Shown here: positions 7,527-16,973 of the stretch, piece by piece
Numbering within the stretch: the stretch's first letter is position 1
How the letters are laid out: every line of letters starts with the position of its first letter
Origin: Gudongella sp964575895
Lineage (GTDB): Bacteria > Bacillota > Clostridia > Tissierellales > Tissierellaceae
Length of the DNA stretch: 64,000 nt
Direction: 5' to 3'
Assembly (NCBI GenBank): GCA_964575895.1
Contig: CAZNTE010000001.1
Coordinates: forward strand, 1-64,000
Program-made: the position numbers and the translations under genes
The notes under the pieces: generated by a model
What the model was told of the DNA's origin: nothing
The model's database searches: none
Seen by the model: only the letters and a program-made list of their open reading frames with translations

Positions 7527-8066
7527 ATGAATATAGGTGAAAAAATAAAATCTATAAGAGTAAAGAAGAACTTAACCCAAGAAGAGTTGGCAGATAGATG
7601 TGAATTAACAAAAGGATTTATATCACAAGTGGAGAGAGATCTTACATCACCTTCCATAGCTACACTAATGGATATATTAGAGGGTTTAGGAACAAACCTA
7701 AAGGATTTTTTCAACGAGACTGTAGATGAAAAAATTGTTTTTCATAAGGATGACGCATTTGAAACAGAAAACGAGGAAATGGGATATATCTTAAAATGGA
7801 TAATTCCAAATGCTCAGAAGAATCTTATGGAACCTATCTATATGACACTATTACCAGGTGGTAGAACTAAAGATGATAATCCTCATGAAGGAGAGGAATT
7901 TGGATATGTTCTTCAGGGGATTATAATTGTATCTATCGGTAATGAAAAACATAAGGTGCGAAAAGGTGAGAGTTTTTATTATAAGACTAATAGCCAGCAT
8001 TATATTGAAAACGCTGGTAAAGGAGAAGCTGCATTCATTTGGATAAGTACTCCTCCAAATTTCTAA
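7527..8066 (+). CDS. XRE-family regulator with cupin domain (PuuR-like)
   Basis: This 179-residue regulator has an N-terminal helix-turn-helix (residues about 3-60; NLTQEELADRCELTKGFISQ) and a C-terminal cupin (residues about 100-178; PGGRTKDDNPHEGEEFGYVL). It heads the potABCD operon, as in many Clostridia, where such proteins sense polyamines. It probably binds the palindrome at 7476-7496 and represses its own operon; that is inference from position. The start ATG follows TGGAGGGG. Confidence 0.9.
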   Translation: MNIGEKIKSIRVKKNLTQEELADRCELTKGFISQVERDLTSPSIATLMDILEGLGTNLKDFFNETVDEKIVFHKDDAFETENEEMGYILKWIIPNAQKNLMEPIYMTLLPGGRTKDDNPHEGEEFGYVLQGIIIVSIGNEKHKVRKGESFYYKTNSQHYIENAGKGEAAFIWISTPPNF

Positions 8067-8079
8067 ATGAGGTGATGAA

Positions 8080-9123
8080 GTGACTAAAATAAATGCTATT
8101 GATTTGGTTAATATATCTAAATCATATGGAGAAGCCTTGGTATTAGATGATATTAATTTTTATATTAGACAAAATGAATTTTTAACTCTATTGGGACCAA
8201 GTGGATGTGGGAAAACCACAACATTAAGAATAATTGGGGGATTTGAAAAACCATCTCAAGGAAAGGTAATTTTCGAAGGAGAAGACATAACCAATAAACC
8301 TCCATATTTAAGACAAATAAATACAGTGTTTCAGAAATATGCTTTATTTCCTCATTTAAATGTGTTTGATAATATCGCATTTGGTTTAAAAATTAAGAGA
8401 ATTTCTAAGGTAGAAATCCAAAATAGAGTTGCAGAAATGTTAAGATTAGTGAATCTTGAAGGATTTGAAAATAGGGATATTGACTCATTAAGTGGTGGTC
8501 AACAACAGAGAATAGCCATAGCTAGAGCATTGGTTAATGAACCTAAGGTATTATTACTAGATGAACCACTGGGTGCCTTAGACTTAAAACTTAGAAAAGA
8601 GATGCAGCTTGAGCTTAAAAGTATACAAAAAAGAGTTGGTATAACCTTTATATATGTAACTCATGATCAAGAGGAAGCTTTAACAATGTCAGATACTATA
8701 GTAGTTATGGACAAGGGTATAATTCAGCAGATTGGTACGCCTACAGACATATATAATGAACCAAAGAATCGTTTTGTTGCACAGTTTATAGGTGAGAGCA
8801 ATATTTTTGATGGTACAATGATAGATGATTATAGAGTTTTCTTTGCAAACAGAGAATTTGTATGTGTTGATAAAGGGTTTGAATTGAATGAGCCAATAGA
8901 TGTTGTTATAAGACCAGAGGATTTAGAAGTTGTTCTTGTTGAAGAAGGACATATAGTAGCGAAGATTAAAAGCGTAATATTCAAAGGCGTCCATTATGAG
9001 ATGGAAGCAGAGAGTGATTACAATAATTGGACAATACATTCCACTATAATGAAAGAAGTTGGAACAGAGGTTGGTTTAAAGATACTCCCAGATAACATTC
9101 ACATTATGAGAAAGGAGGGGTAG
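8080..9123 (+). CDS. potA: Spermidine/putrescine ABC transporter ATP-binding protein
   Basis: This 347-residue ATPase powers polyamine import from the cytoplasmic face. It has Walker A GPSGCGKTT, signature LSGGQQQR, Walker B VLLLDEPLGALD, the H-loop VTHDQEEA, and a C-terminal TOBE-type regulatory domain from about residue 240. GTG is the start, after GAGGTGAT. It lies 13 bases after the regulator gene and 1 base before potB. Confidence 0.95.
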   Translation: MTKINAIDLVNISKSYGEALVLDDINFYIRQNEFLTLLGPSGCGKTTTLRIIGGFEKPSQGKVIFEGEDITNKPPYLRQINTVFQKYALFPHLNVFDNIAFGLKIKRISKVEIQNRVAEMLRLVNLEGFENRDIDSLSGGQQQRIAIARALVNEPKVLLLDEPLGALDLKLRKEMQLELKSIQKRVGITFIYVTHDQEEALTMSDTIVVMDKGIIQQIGTPTDIYNEPKNRFVAQFIGESNIFDGTMIDDYRVFFANREFVCVDKGFELNEPIDVVIRPEDLEVVLVEEGHIVAKIKSVIFKGVHYEMEAESDYNNWTIHSTIMKEVGTEVGLKILPDNIHIMRKEG

Positions 9124-9124
9124 T

Positions 9125-9964
9125 ATGAAGATAAGAAATACAGGTTATCCATATTATTTATGGTTAGCAATCTTCATAGCAATTCCTCTTATGTTGGTCT
9201 TGTACTTTGCATTTACTACTGGTGACAGTCAGAATATGGGAACTTTTACTTTTAGTTTAGATAATTTCAGAAGATTTTTTACGCCCATCTATCTTAATGT
9301 ATTGTACAGATCTATTAGTCTTGCATTGATTTCAACACTAATTTGTCTAGGATTAGGTTACCCAATAGCATATATTATCAGTAGAGAAAAACCTAAGATA
9401 AGAAATGTCATGGTATTATTATTTGTAATTCCTATGTGGATGAATTTTTTATTAAGAACTTACGCTTGGTTAACTTTGTTAGGTAAAAATGGAATCATAA
9501 ATTATATATTAAGTAAAATCGGGTTACAGTCATTAGATTTAATATATAATGATTCTGCAGTTTTACTAGGTATGGTATATAATTTTCTTCCATTTATGGT
9601 TCTACCTATTTTTTCGGTTTTAACTAAAATGGATTTTAATCTTGTAGAAGCTGCTGAGGATTTAGGTGCTAATAAAAGAACAACTTTTTTAAAGGTAATA
9701 CTTCCTCTTAGTCTTCCAGGGATAATAACTGGCATTACCATGGTATTCATCCCTGCAGTTAGTACTTTTGTTATTTCAAGTCTTCTAGGTGGAAATAAGT
9801 CAACATTAATAGGTAATCTTATTGAGCAACAGTTTAGATATACAATGGATTGGCATTTTGGATCAGCTATGTCCATAATTCTTATGGTATTTATATTAAT
9901 TGCTATGGCCTTAACCTCTAAATTTGATAAGGAAAAAGAAGGAGAGGGGGGAGGATTATGGTAG
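9125..9964 (+). CDS. potB: Spermidine/putrescine ABC transporter permease
   Basis: This 279-residue inner-membrane permease has six predicted membrane segments. The EAA loop EAAEDLGANKRTTFLKVILP, which contacts PotA, is near residue 178. It begins right after potA and overlaps potC by 7 bases, indicating translational coupling. Together with PotC it forms the membrane channel of the polyamine importer. Confidence 0.95.
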   Translation: MKIRNTGYPYYLWLAIFIAIPLMLVLYFAFTTGDSQNMGTFTFSLDNFRRFFTPIYLNVLYRSISLALISTLICLGLGYPIAYIISREKPKIRNVMVLLFVIPMWMNFLLRTYAWLTLLGKNGIINYILSKIGLQSLDLIYNDSAVLLGMVYNFLPFMVLPIFSVLTKMDFNLVEAAEDLGANKRTTFLKVILPLSLPGIITGITMVFIPAVSTFVISSLLGGNKSTLIGNLIEQQFRYTMDWHFGSAMSIILMVFILIAMALTSKFDKEKEGEGGGLW

Positions 9965-10749
9965 AAAAAAGCTTTAAGCGCATATATACTTTTTTAATTT
10001 TTCTATTCCTATATGCTCCTATAATTGTTTTAATCGTATTTTCCTTCAATGATTCAAAATCAAGAGGTGTTTGGAATGGATTTACCTTAAGATGGTACTT
10101 TGAATTATTTAAGGATAGAGAAATATTAAGGGCCTTGTATTATACACTTTTTATAGCTATAACATCCTCAATAATATCAACCATAATAGGTACTTTTGCT
10201 GCTATAGGAATATATGGTATGAATGGATTTGGAAAGAAATTGGTTTTAAACCTCAACTATCTTCCAGTTTTGAATCCAGATATAGTAACCGCAGTCGCTT
10301 TGATGACACTGTTTAGATTAGCTAGGCTAAATTTTGGGATTCTAACGCTACTGCTTGCTCATATAACCTTTTGCATCCCTTATGTGGTACTTTCTATCCT
10401 GCCCAAATTGAAACAGATGAATAAGCATCTGGCAGAGGCAGCAATGGATTTAGGTGCAACTCCCTTTTATGCCCTTAGAAAAGTTATTATACCTGAAATT
10501 ATGCCTGGCATTATAACTGGTGCACTTTTAGCCTTTACATTATCCATAGATGATTTCGTAATCAGTTTTTTCACAACTGGTCATGGAGTATCTAATCTAA
10601 GTATTACCATATTTGCCATGGCAAGAAGGGGAATAAATCCAGTTATCAATGCTCTGTCTACATTGATGTTCATTACTCTGTTAGTATTGTTATTAATAAT
10701 AAATAAGAGAACTGAAAAAAATGATAGAAATTTACAAGAAAGAAGGTAA
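9958..10749 (+). CDS. potC: Spermidine/putrescine ABC transporter permease
   Basis: This 263-residue permease, the second membrane subunit, has six membrane segments and the EAA loop EAAMDLGATPFYALRKVIIP. The conserved LSIDDFVISFF of PotC is present. It starts inside the end of potB after GGAGAGGGGGGAGG and is followed 4 bases later by potD. Confidence 0.95.
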   Translation: MVEKSFKRIYTFLIFLFLYAPIIVLIVFSFNDSKSRGVWNGFTLRWYFELFKDREILRALYYTLFIAITSSIISTIIGTFAAIGIYGMNGFGKKLVLNLNYLPVLNPDIVTAVALMTLFRLARLNFGILTLLLAHITFCIPYVVLSILPKLKQMNKHLAEAAMDLGATPFYALRKVIIPEIMPGIITGALLAFTLSIDDFVISFFTTGHGVSNLSITIFAMARRGINPVINALSTLMFITLLVLLLIINKRTEKNDRNLQERR

Positions 10750-10753
10750 GTGA

Positions 10754-11794
10754 ATGAAGAAGAGAATAGTATTACTTTTAGCTTTGGTTTTGATTATAAG
10801 TGCAATAATGACTGGATGTGGAGAAAGCAAGCCAACTATCAATGTATACAATTGGGGTGATTATATAGACCCAGAAGTACTTGATATGTTTGAAGAAGAA
10901 TATGGCATAGAAGTTGTATATGACACTTATGCAACAAATGAGGATCTATATGTAAAGCTTAAACAAGGTGGAAGCAGTTATGATGTTATATTTCCATCGG
11001 ATTATATGATTGAGAGAATGATTAGGGAAAACCTATTGGCTGAGATAAACCTATCAAATGTAGATCAGATTTCTAAAGTTGACGATACTTTTTTTAATTT
11101 GGATTATGATCCGGAAAACAAATATTCTGTTCCATATATGTGGGGGACTGTTGGAATAATTTACAACAAGACTATGGTTAGTAGACCCTTAACAAAATGG
11201 TCTGATCTTTGGGATGAAGAATTTTCTGGGGATATTATAATGTTAAACAGTCAAAGAGATACCTTAGCTGTTGCATTGAAAAAATTAGGATACTCTTTGA
11301 ATACAAGAAATATTGCTGAGCTTGAAGAAGCAAGAGATGAACTTATTGCACAAAAACCTATTGTTTATGCATATTTAGGGGATGAAGTAAAGGATGTAAT
11401 TATTGGGGAAGAAGCTGCTATTGCCGTAGTATGGTCGGGAGATGCAGTAGCAATGATTAGAGAAAATCCTAATCTTGAATACGTTATGCCAGAAGAAGGA
11501 ACAAATCTATGGTTTGATGCTATGGTAATTCCAAGCAATGCTAATAATAAGGAAGATGCTGAGAAGTTTATAAACTTCATGACCAGACCAGATATTGCTG
11601 CACTGAATGCAGATTACATTGGATATTCTTCACCAATCCCTGAAGCAGTTGAATTGTTGCCTGAAGAGACTCAAGAATCTCTAGTTGGATATCCTACTGA
11701 TGAAATGTTAGCTAATACAGAAATTTTCATGGATCCTCAAGATATCTTATCAGAATATGATAGAATATGGACTGAAATCACATCAACACAATAA
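10754..11794 (+). CDS. potD: Spermidine/putrescine-binding lipoprotein
   Basis: This 346-residue substrate-binding protein delivers polyamines to PotBC. The N-terminal signal ends in lipobox IMTGC, so it is lipid-anchored outside the membrane. NVYNWGDYIDPEVLDMFEEE is the characteristic PotD/PotF opening, and YDVIFPSDYMIE is also typical. It is the last gene of the operon, followed by a terminator. Confidence 0.95.
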   Translation: MKKRIVLLLALVLIISAIMTGCGESKPTINVYNWGDYIDPEVLDMFEEEYGIEVVYDTYATNEDLYVKLKQGGSSYDVIFPSDYMIERMIRENLLAEINLSNVDQISKVDDTFFNLDYDPENKYSVPYMWGTVGIIYNKTMVSRPLTKWSDLWDEEFSGDIIMLNSQRDTLAVALKKLGYSLNTRNIAELEEARDELIAQKPIVYAYLGDEVKDVIIGEEAAIAVVWSGDAVAMIRENPNLEYVMPEEGTNLWFDAMVIPSNANNKEDAEKFINFMTRPDIAALNADYIGYSSPIPEAVELLPEETQESLVGYPTDEMLANTEIFMDPQDILSEYDRIWTEITSTQ

Positions 11795-11804
11795 AATATT
11801 AAGG

Positions 11805-11839
11805 AAAATGAGCACTTTTTTTGGAAGTGTTCATTTTTT
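11805..11839 (+). terminator. Rho-independent terminator of the pot operon
   Basis: AAAATGAGCACTT pairs with AAGTGTTCATTTT (one G-U pair) around a 7-base loop, followed by Ts. Confidence 0.8.
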
Positions 11840-11850
11840 AATGTTATAAT
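11821..11850 (+). promoter_or_regulatory. Probable promoter for the beta-CASP ribonuclease operon
   Basis: TTGGAA, an 18-base spacer and a perfect TATAAT lie 41 bases before the ribonuclease ATG. The -35 overlaps the pot terminator. Confidence 0.5.
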
Positions 11851-11890
11851 TAATGTATTAGTAAGTTCCTATATATAAGGAGGGGTTAAA

Positions 11891-13519
11891 ATGCAACTTA
11901 GTTTCTTAGGAGCAGCTCAAATGGTAACAGGTTCAAATTATTTAATAACCACTAAAAACCACAATATTATAATTGACTGTGGCATGTTTCAAGGGAATAA
12001 AGAAACAGAAAAAATGAATTTTAGAGAGTTACCTTATGATCCTACAAGTATAGATATTATGATTCTAACCCATGCACATATTGACCACAGCGGTAGAATA
12101 CCCAAATTAGTCAAGGATGGGTTTAGGGGTAGAATTCTTTCTACTAAAGCAACTTATGACCTTTGTGGAATAATGCTTCTTGACAGTGCGAAAATTCAAG
12201 AATCTGATGCAGAGTGGGATAATAAAAAAAGACAAAGAGCTGGGCAGTCTTTAATAGAGCCTTTGTATACATCTGAGGATGCTGAACAAAGCTTAAAATA
12301 CTTTGAGCCTTATCTATACAATCAGAGGGTAGATATAAATGGTGAGATATCAATAAGATTTAAAGATGCTGGTCATATACTAGGTTCTTCAATTCTAGAA
12401 ATATGGATAACTGAGGAAGGAAAAACCACTAAATTAGTATTTTCTGGGGATTTAGGAATGCCAAATAGACCAATAATTAAAGACCCAGAATATATAGAAG
12501 ATGCAGATTACTTGATACTAGAATCAACATATGGAGATACATTTCATCCACCTTTAAAAGAAAGTGCACAACAGATGATTGATATAATAAATAAAACTGC
12601 CAAAAGGGGAGGGACAGTATTGATTCCTTCATTTGCAGTTGGTAGAACTCAGGAGCTAATCTATGAGTTGAATGAATACTATGAGTATTCCAAGGTGGAA
12701 GAGTATATGAAGGTTCCAATATATATTGATAGTCCCATGGCAGTTAATGCTACAGAAGTATTTCAAAAGAATTCTGGGACATTTGATCAAGCCACTCAGG
12801 ATTTAATATTAAGTGGTGACAATCCTTTTGCATTTAGCAATTTGCACTATATAAGAAGTCAAGAAGAGTCCATGGCTTTAAATAAGAGCAACTACCCAAA
12901 GGTTATAATTTCAGCCAGTGGAATGGCAACCGCTGGTAGGATAAGGCATCATCTTAAGCACAATCTATGGGATCCAAAAAATAGCTTAATATTCGTTGGT
13001 TATCAGGCCGAAGGTACCTTAGGACGGATATTGCTAGATGGTGTAAAAAGGGTTAAACTTCTTGGAGAAGAGGTAAATGTAGCTTTAGAGATATATGATT
13101 TAGAAGGATTCTCTGGACATGCAGATCAAAGGGTTTTACTGGACTGGTTAAACAACTTTACCAAAAAACCTAAAAAAGTATTCTTAGTGCATGGAGAGAT
13201 TGAGGCTTCAACAGCTTTAGCAAATGAAATAGAAAATAAGTTCAATATAAAGACCATAATCCCAACCCTGGGTAGTAGTTACAAGATTGACACTGATAAT
13301 ATAGAAGTTGAAAAGGCAATGACCATAGAGCCTGAACTTCTAAGAGAAGAAATATCAAAAGAGTTGGATAATGTATATGCTCAGTTTAATTCGCTTGTCA
13401 GTCGATCAAATGGTTTATTTGAAGAAAAACTTTTAAGAAGAGATTTTGATAATTTAAAGAATAGACTTTTAGAACTTCAGAATCAATTAATGGATTTAAA
13501 TATTCTCATAGGAAAGTAG
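11891..13519 (+). CDS. MBL-fold/beta-CASP ribonuclease
   Basis: This 542-residue metallo-beta-lactamase-fold protein has metal ligands in LTHAHIDHSG near residue 59 and further ligands at AGHILGSS and FSGDLG. The beta-CASP region includes VLIPSFAVGRTQELIYEL and SASGMATAGRIRHHL, and FSGHAD and VHGE lie near the end. This is the COG1236 group of RNA-processing exo/endonucleases related to CPSF-73, not RNase J. A C-terminal extension of about 60 residues looks helical or coiled-coil. The RNA targets are unknown. It starts 6 bases after GGAGGGG and leads an operon with lplA and a GNAT gene. Confidence 0.88.
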   Translation: MQLSFLGAAQMVTGSNYLITTKNHNIIIDCGMFQGNKETEKMNFRELPYDPTSIDIMILTHAHIDHSGRIPKLVKDGFRGRILSTKATYDLCGIMLLDSAKIQESDAEWDNKKRQRAGQSLIEPLYTSEDAEQSLKYFEPYLYNQRVDINGEISIRFKDAGHILGSSILEIWITEEGKTTKLVFSGDLGMPNRPIIKDPEYIEDADYLILESTYGDTFHPPLKESAQQMIDIINKTAKRGGTVLIPSFAVGRTQELIYELNEYYEYSKVEEYMKVPIYIDSPMAVNATEVFQKNSGTFDQATQDLILSGDNPFAFSNLHYIRSQEESMALNKSNYPKVIISASGMATAGRIRHHLKHNLWDPKNSLIFVGYQAEGTLGRILLDGVKRVKLLGEEVNVALEIYDLEGFSGHADQRVLLDWLNNFTKKPKKVFLVHGEIEASTALANEIENKFNIKTIIPTLGSSYKIDTDNIEVEKAMTIEPELLREEISKELDNVYAQFNSLVSRSNGLFEEKLLRRDFDNLKNRLLELQNQLMDLNILIGK

Positions 13520-13528
13520 GAGATAAGG

Positions 13529-14521
13529 ATGAAGTATATAACTAATTTATCAAATGATGCCCATTACAATTTGGCTTTTGAGGAATATTGCTTTAAAAAT
13601 CTTCCACAGGATGATGATTATGTATTCCTTTGGATAAATGGTCCTGCTATTATTGTTGGAAAGAATCAGAACACAATTGAGGAGATTAATAATGATTACG
13701 TTAGAGAAAATGAAATTAAAATAGTTAGGAGAATTACAGGTGGTGGGGCAGTATACCATGATCTTGGTAATCTTAATTATTCAATTTTCACTAATTCAGT
13801 TGGGCAGGAAAAGATTGATTTTGGGCAGATCAATATTCCAATATTAAAATCATTAGAGAAATTTGGAATAAGGGCCGAGTTGACCGGAAGAAATGATTTA
13901 ACTCTTGATGGAAAGAAAATTTCAGGTATTGCTCAATCTGTGTGGAAAAAGAGGATTTTAAATCATGGTACTATACTATTTGACACTGATTTGAGTGTTC
14001 TTTCAAAAGCACTTAATGTTAAAGCTGATAAAATTGAATCCAAAGGGGTAAAGTCAGTTAAGTCAAGAGTAACTAATATCAAACCATATTTAGATAATGA
14101 GGTGGATATCTTACAATTTAAGGGAATGCTTCTAAAGTTTATATTCCAGTATCATAATGCAGATATGGAAGAGTATACTTTAACCCAGGAACAGTTAGAG
14201 GGAATTAATGAGCTTTATGAAACAAAATATAAAACTTGGGAATGGAATTATGGAGAATCACCTGATTTCGGATACAAGAATTATAAAAGATTGCCATCAG
14301 GTTCCATTGAAGTAAGACTGGAGATTAAAAATGGTATTATAGAAGAATCTAAAATTTTTGGAGACTTTTTTGGAACTAAAGATGTTTCAGAGTTAGAATC
14401 TTCACTTAATGGGTCAAAGTATGACAAGGATGTTATCAAAGAAAGATTAGAATCATTAAATATTAAAGAATACTTTGGAAATATAGAGAATGAAGACTTT
14501 ATATCACTTTTATTTGAATAA
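13529..14521 (+). CDS. lplA: Lipoate-protein ligase
   Basis: This 330-residue enzyme adenylates lipoate and transfers it to lipoyl domains such as GcvH or E2 subunits. NLAFEEYCF, the RRITGGGAVYHDLGNLNYS motif near residue 71, and the catalytic-lysine region DGKKISGIAQ are diagnostic. A C-terminal accessory domain is present. Its presence suggests salvage of external lipoate, perhaps for a glycine cleavage system or an acetoin/pyruvate dehydrogenase encoded elsewhere. Confidence 0.92.
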   Translation: MKYITNLSNDAHYNLAFEEYCFKNLPQDDDYVFLWINGPAIIVGKNQNTIEEINNDYVRENEIKIVRRITGGGAVYHDLGNLNYSIFTNSVGQEKIDFGQINIPILKSLEKFGIRAELTGRNDLTLDGKKISGIAQSVWKKRILNHGTILFDTDLSVLSKALNVKADKIESKGVKSVKSRVTNIKPYLDNEVDILQFKGMLLKFIFQYHNADMEEYTLTQEQLEGINELYETKYKTWEWNYGESPDFGYKNYKRLPSGSIEVRLEIKNGIIEESKIFGDFFGTKDVSELESSLNGSKYDKDVIKERLESLNIKEYFGNIENEDFISLLFE

Positions 14522-14539
14522 CATAAGGGGATGAATATT

Positions 14540-15676
14540 TTGGCTTTAAATGAATTAATAGAGATTAAAATTGTTGAGTCAAAAGAAGATTTATCTAGGT
14601 TTATAGACTTTCAATATCAATTATATAAAGGTGATAGTTGCTTTGTTCCACCAATAAAAAGTGATTTTAGGAAATATATAAAGGGTGAGACTAATTGCTT
14701 AAACCAATCAGGACCTAATATTAAAATCTTAGCCATTAAGAATAATGCTATTTGCGGGAGGTTGTTAGTTGGCATTAATGAACATCTTAATGAGTATAAG
14801 GGTTTAAAGGAAGGGTATATATCACTATTTGAATGTATAAATAATTCTAATGTAGCAAAGGCATTATTTGATTTTGCCATAACTTGGTTAAAGCAAAGAG
14901 ATATAAATTTGATTAAGGGGCCCTTATCACTTCCTTGCGGTGACGACAATAGAGGGGTTTTAATTGATAACTTTAAAGACCCAACCTTAATAATGAATAC
15001 CTACAACAAAAATTATTATAAGGAACTATTTGAGTATTATGGATTTAAAAAGTATTTTGATGTTTATGCCTATAAAAGCGACAAGGAGACTTCAAATATT
15101 GAAAGGTATGAAAAATTAGTTCCTTATGCTATGAAAAAACATAAGTTTACTCTTCATCCCCTGGATAAAAAGAATATTAATAAAGATATGAAGGATATTC
15201 AAAAAATAATTGAAAAGGCAATGCCAGATGAATGGGACGACTTTATGCCACCAAATGATGATGAAATAAAGCTTATTGCTTCACAATTAGTACCATATGC
15301 GGATCCAGATTTTGTTTTAATTGCAAGAAATGAAAAGAAGGAACCAATAGGTTTTAATATAGCTCTACCAGATTACAATGAAGTTTTATCTAGGTTAAAT
15401 GGGCGACTTTTCCCACTGGGGTTTCTTAAATTTTTATATTATAGGAAGAAGATAAAAAAACTAAGATTTTTTGTTTTGTTTGTTATTCCTGAGTACAGAG
15501 ACAAAGGAGTATCTTCAGCAATATATTTTAGCATGTATTCCTCTGCTCTTAGAAAAGGATATGAATTTCTTGAAGGTTCAACCATATGGGAGTATAATAA
15601 GACAATGATGCATGATATTGAGAGGTATGGTGGAGTAATATACAAGACATATAGAATTTATAAGTTAGAGATCTAA
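14540..15676 (+). CDS. GNAT-superfamily N-acetyltransferase-like protein
   Basis: This protein of about 378 residues has an N-terminal part typical of a conserved uncharacterised group (KSDFRKYIKGETN, KGPLSLPCGDDNRGVL). A C-terminal GNAT fold has the acyl-CoA motif VIPEYRDKGVSSAIYFSM. The substrate is unknown. I favour TTG 14540 because TAAGGGGATGA, an extended ribosome site, covers the in-frame ATG at 14531. The gene sits 18 bases after lplA and 18 before mltG. Confidence 0.7.
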   Translation: MALNELIEIKIVESKEDLSRFIDFQYQLYKGDSCFVPPIKSDFRKYIKGETNCLNQSGPNIKILAIKNNAICGRLLVGINEHLNEYKGLKEGYISLFECINNSNVAKALFDFAITWLKQRDINLIKGPLSLPCGDDNRGVLIDNFKDPTLIMNTYNKNYYKELFEYYGFKKYFDVYAYKSDKETSNIERYEKLVPYAMKKHKFTLHPLDKKNINKDMKDIQKIIEKAMPDEWDDFMPPNDDEIKLIASQLVPYADPDFVLIARNEKKEPIGFNIALPDYNEVLSRLNGRLFPLGFLKFLYYRKKIKKLRFFVLFVIPEYRDKGVSSAIYFSMYSSALRKGYEFLEGSTIWEYNKTMMHDIERYGGVIYKTYRIYKLEI

Positions 15677-15694
15677 ATACTGGAGTGTGGTTAA

Positions 15695-16702
15695 ATGAAG
15701 AAATTTTTTCTAGTAGTTCTTCTATTAGTATTGGTAGCTGGTGTTGGTGGGTTTTTCTTCTTGCCTGAATATTTAAGTGATACTCATCATGCAAATGAAG
15801 TTGAATTAATAGTACAAAGTGGTGGAACACTTACATCTATAGGAAACAAACTTTACGAGGATGGAGTTATTAAGAGTAAGATTTGGTTTAGACTTCAAGG
15901 TGAAGAAATTGCTACTAATATTAAACCTGGAACTTACGGAATTCCTGTTGGATCTACCATAGAAGATATTTATGAGTTAATCCAAATTGGGGAACAGGAG
16001 GTTCCGGTTATAATAACCTTCCCAGAGGGTTATATATTATATCAATTTGCACAAAAAGTTGAGGAAGCTGGATTTGGAAGTATGAATGATTTTATATTAG
16101 CAACTGAGGAATATTTTAATGAGAATTATTCCAATGTTGTTAATTCTGAAGAATTATATTTCAATTTAGAAGGGTATCTATTTCCAGATACATATCACTT
16201 TTCATCAAAACAGACCATGAAGGATATAGTAACTAAACTAGTTAAGACAATGGAAAGTCAATGGACTGAGGATATGTATCAGAAAATGAATGGTTTAGAT
16301 TTAACTAAACATCAAGTATTAACCATCGCATCTCTAATTGAAAGAGAAGCATATAATGATGAAGAAAGAGAGAGAATAAGTGGTGTAATCTACAATAGGA
16401 TAAAATCAGGGATGCTTCTTCAAATTGATGCAACAGTGATATATGGTATTGGAGAAGGAAAAGAGCATATGACTAGAGTTTTATATGCTGATCTGGAAAG
16501 ACAAAATCCTTTTAACACCTATCTTAACCTTGGGATTCCTCCTGGACCAATTGCTTCGCCTGGTAAGAATTCCATAATGGCTGCTCTTAATCCTGAAGAA
16601 CATGATTATTACTTCTATGTACTTGGTGAAAATGGTCATGTCTTTGCTAAAACCTATCAAGAACATCTACGAAATGTTGAAAATTATAGAAATAGTAACT
16701 AA
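15695..16702 (+). CDS. mltG: Endolytic murein transglycosylase MltG
   Basis: This 335-residue protein cleaves nascent glycan strands and so helps set their length. An N-terminal membrane anchor (residues 3-25) precedes a LysM-like region and the YceG catalytic domain, with YLFPDTYHF near residue 163 and the catalytic-Glu segment IASLIEREA. LNLGIPPGPIASPG is also diagnostic. It ends in a shared terminator with the tRNA-Leu gene on the other strand. Confidence 0.94.
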   Translation: MKKFFLVVLLLVLVAGVGGFFFLPEYLSDTHHANEVELIVQSGGTLTSIGNKLYEDGVIKSKIWFRLQGEEIATNIKPGTYGIPVGSTIEDIYELIQIGEQEVPVIITFPEGYILYQFAQKVEEAGFGSMNDFILATEEYFNENYSNVVNSEELYFNLEGYLFPDTYHFSSKQTMKDIVTKLVKTMESQWTEDMYQKMNGLDLTKHQVLTIASLIEREAYNDEERERISGVIYNRIKSGMLLQIDATVIYGIGEGKEHMTRVLYADLERQNPFNTYLNLGIPPGPIASPGKNSIMAALNPEEHDYYFYVLGENGHVFAKTYQEHLRNVENYRNSN

Positions 16703-16737
16703 AAAAAGCACATCTTCATTATTGAAGGTGTGCTTTT
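16701..16737. terminator. Bidirectional terminator between mltG and tRNA-Leu(CAA)
   Basis: AAAAGCACATCTTCA at 16704-16718 pairs with TGAAGGTGTGCTTTT at 16723-16737. Seven As at 16701-16707 give a T run for the minus-strand tRNA transcript; on the plus side the run is TTTT. Confidence 0.85.
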
Positions 16738-16740
16738 AAA

Positions 16741-16827
16741 TGGTGCCGAAGGCGGGAGTCGAACCCGCACGGTGTTGCCACCGCTGGATTTTGAGTCCAG
16801 TACGTCTGCCAATTCCATCACTTCGGC
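16741..16827 (-). tRNA. tRNA-Leu (CAA)
   Basis: This 87-base class II tRNA has a 7-bp acceptor stem GCCGAAG/CTTCGGC, an anticodon loop ctCAAaa, a long variable arm (CGGTGGCAACACCG), T-loop GTTCGACTC and an encoded CCA (16741-16743). It reads UUG leucine codons. Confidence 0.97.
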
Positions 16828-16846
16828 TAATTTAGCTACGAAATAT

Positions 16847-16875
16847 ATCTTAGCACATAAACTTTTAAAAATCAA
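16847..16875 (-). promoter_or_regulatory. Promoter of tRNA-Leu(CAA)
   Basis: On the minus strand, TTGATT (16870-16875) and TAAGAT (16847-16852) are 17 bases apart, about 19 bases before the tRNA 5' end. Confidence 0.55.
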
Positions 16876-16973
16876 TATTTATTTGATTATAAAGCTAAAG
16901 GGATTTACAAGGAGTTGTTTATTTTAAGTTGGATTTAATGTATACTTATTAAGTAAAGGATGGAGGGATGATA

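Noticed and set aside
9502..9876. 124-codon minus-strand frame opposite potB
   Set aside because: It mirrors a membrane-protein gene, has no family features and no promoter.
16730..16927. 65-codon plus-strand frame
   Set aside because: It runs through the complement of tRNA-Leu(CAA) and its terminator; the GGSRTRT-like peptide is the usual translation of an antisense tRNA.
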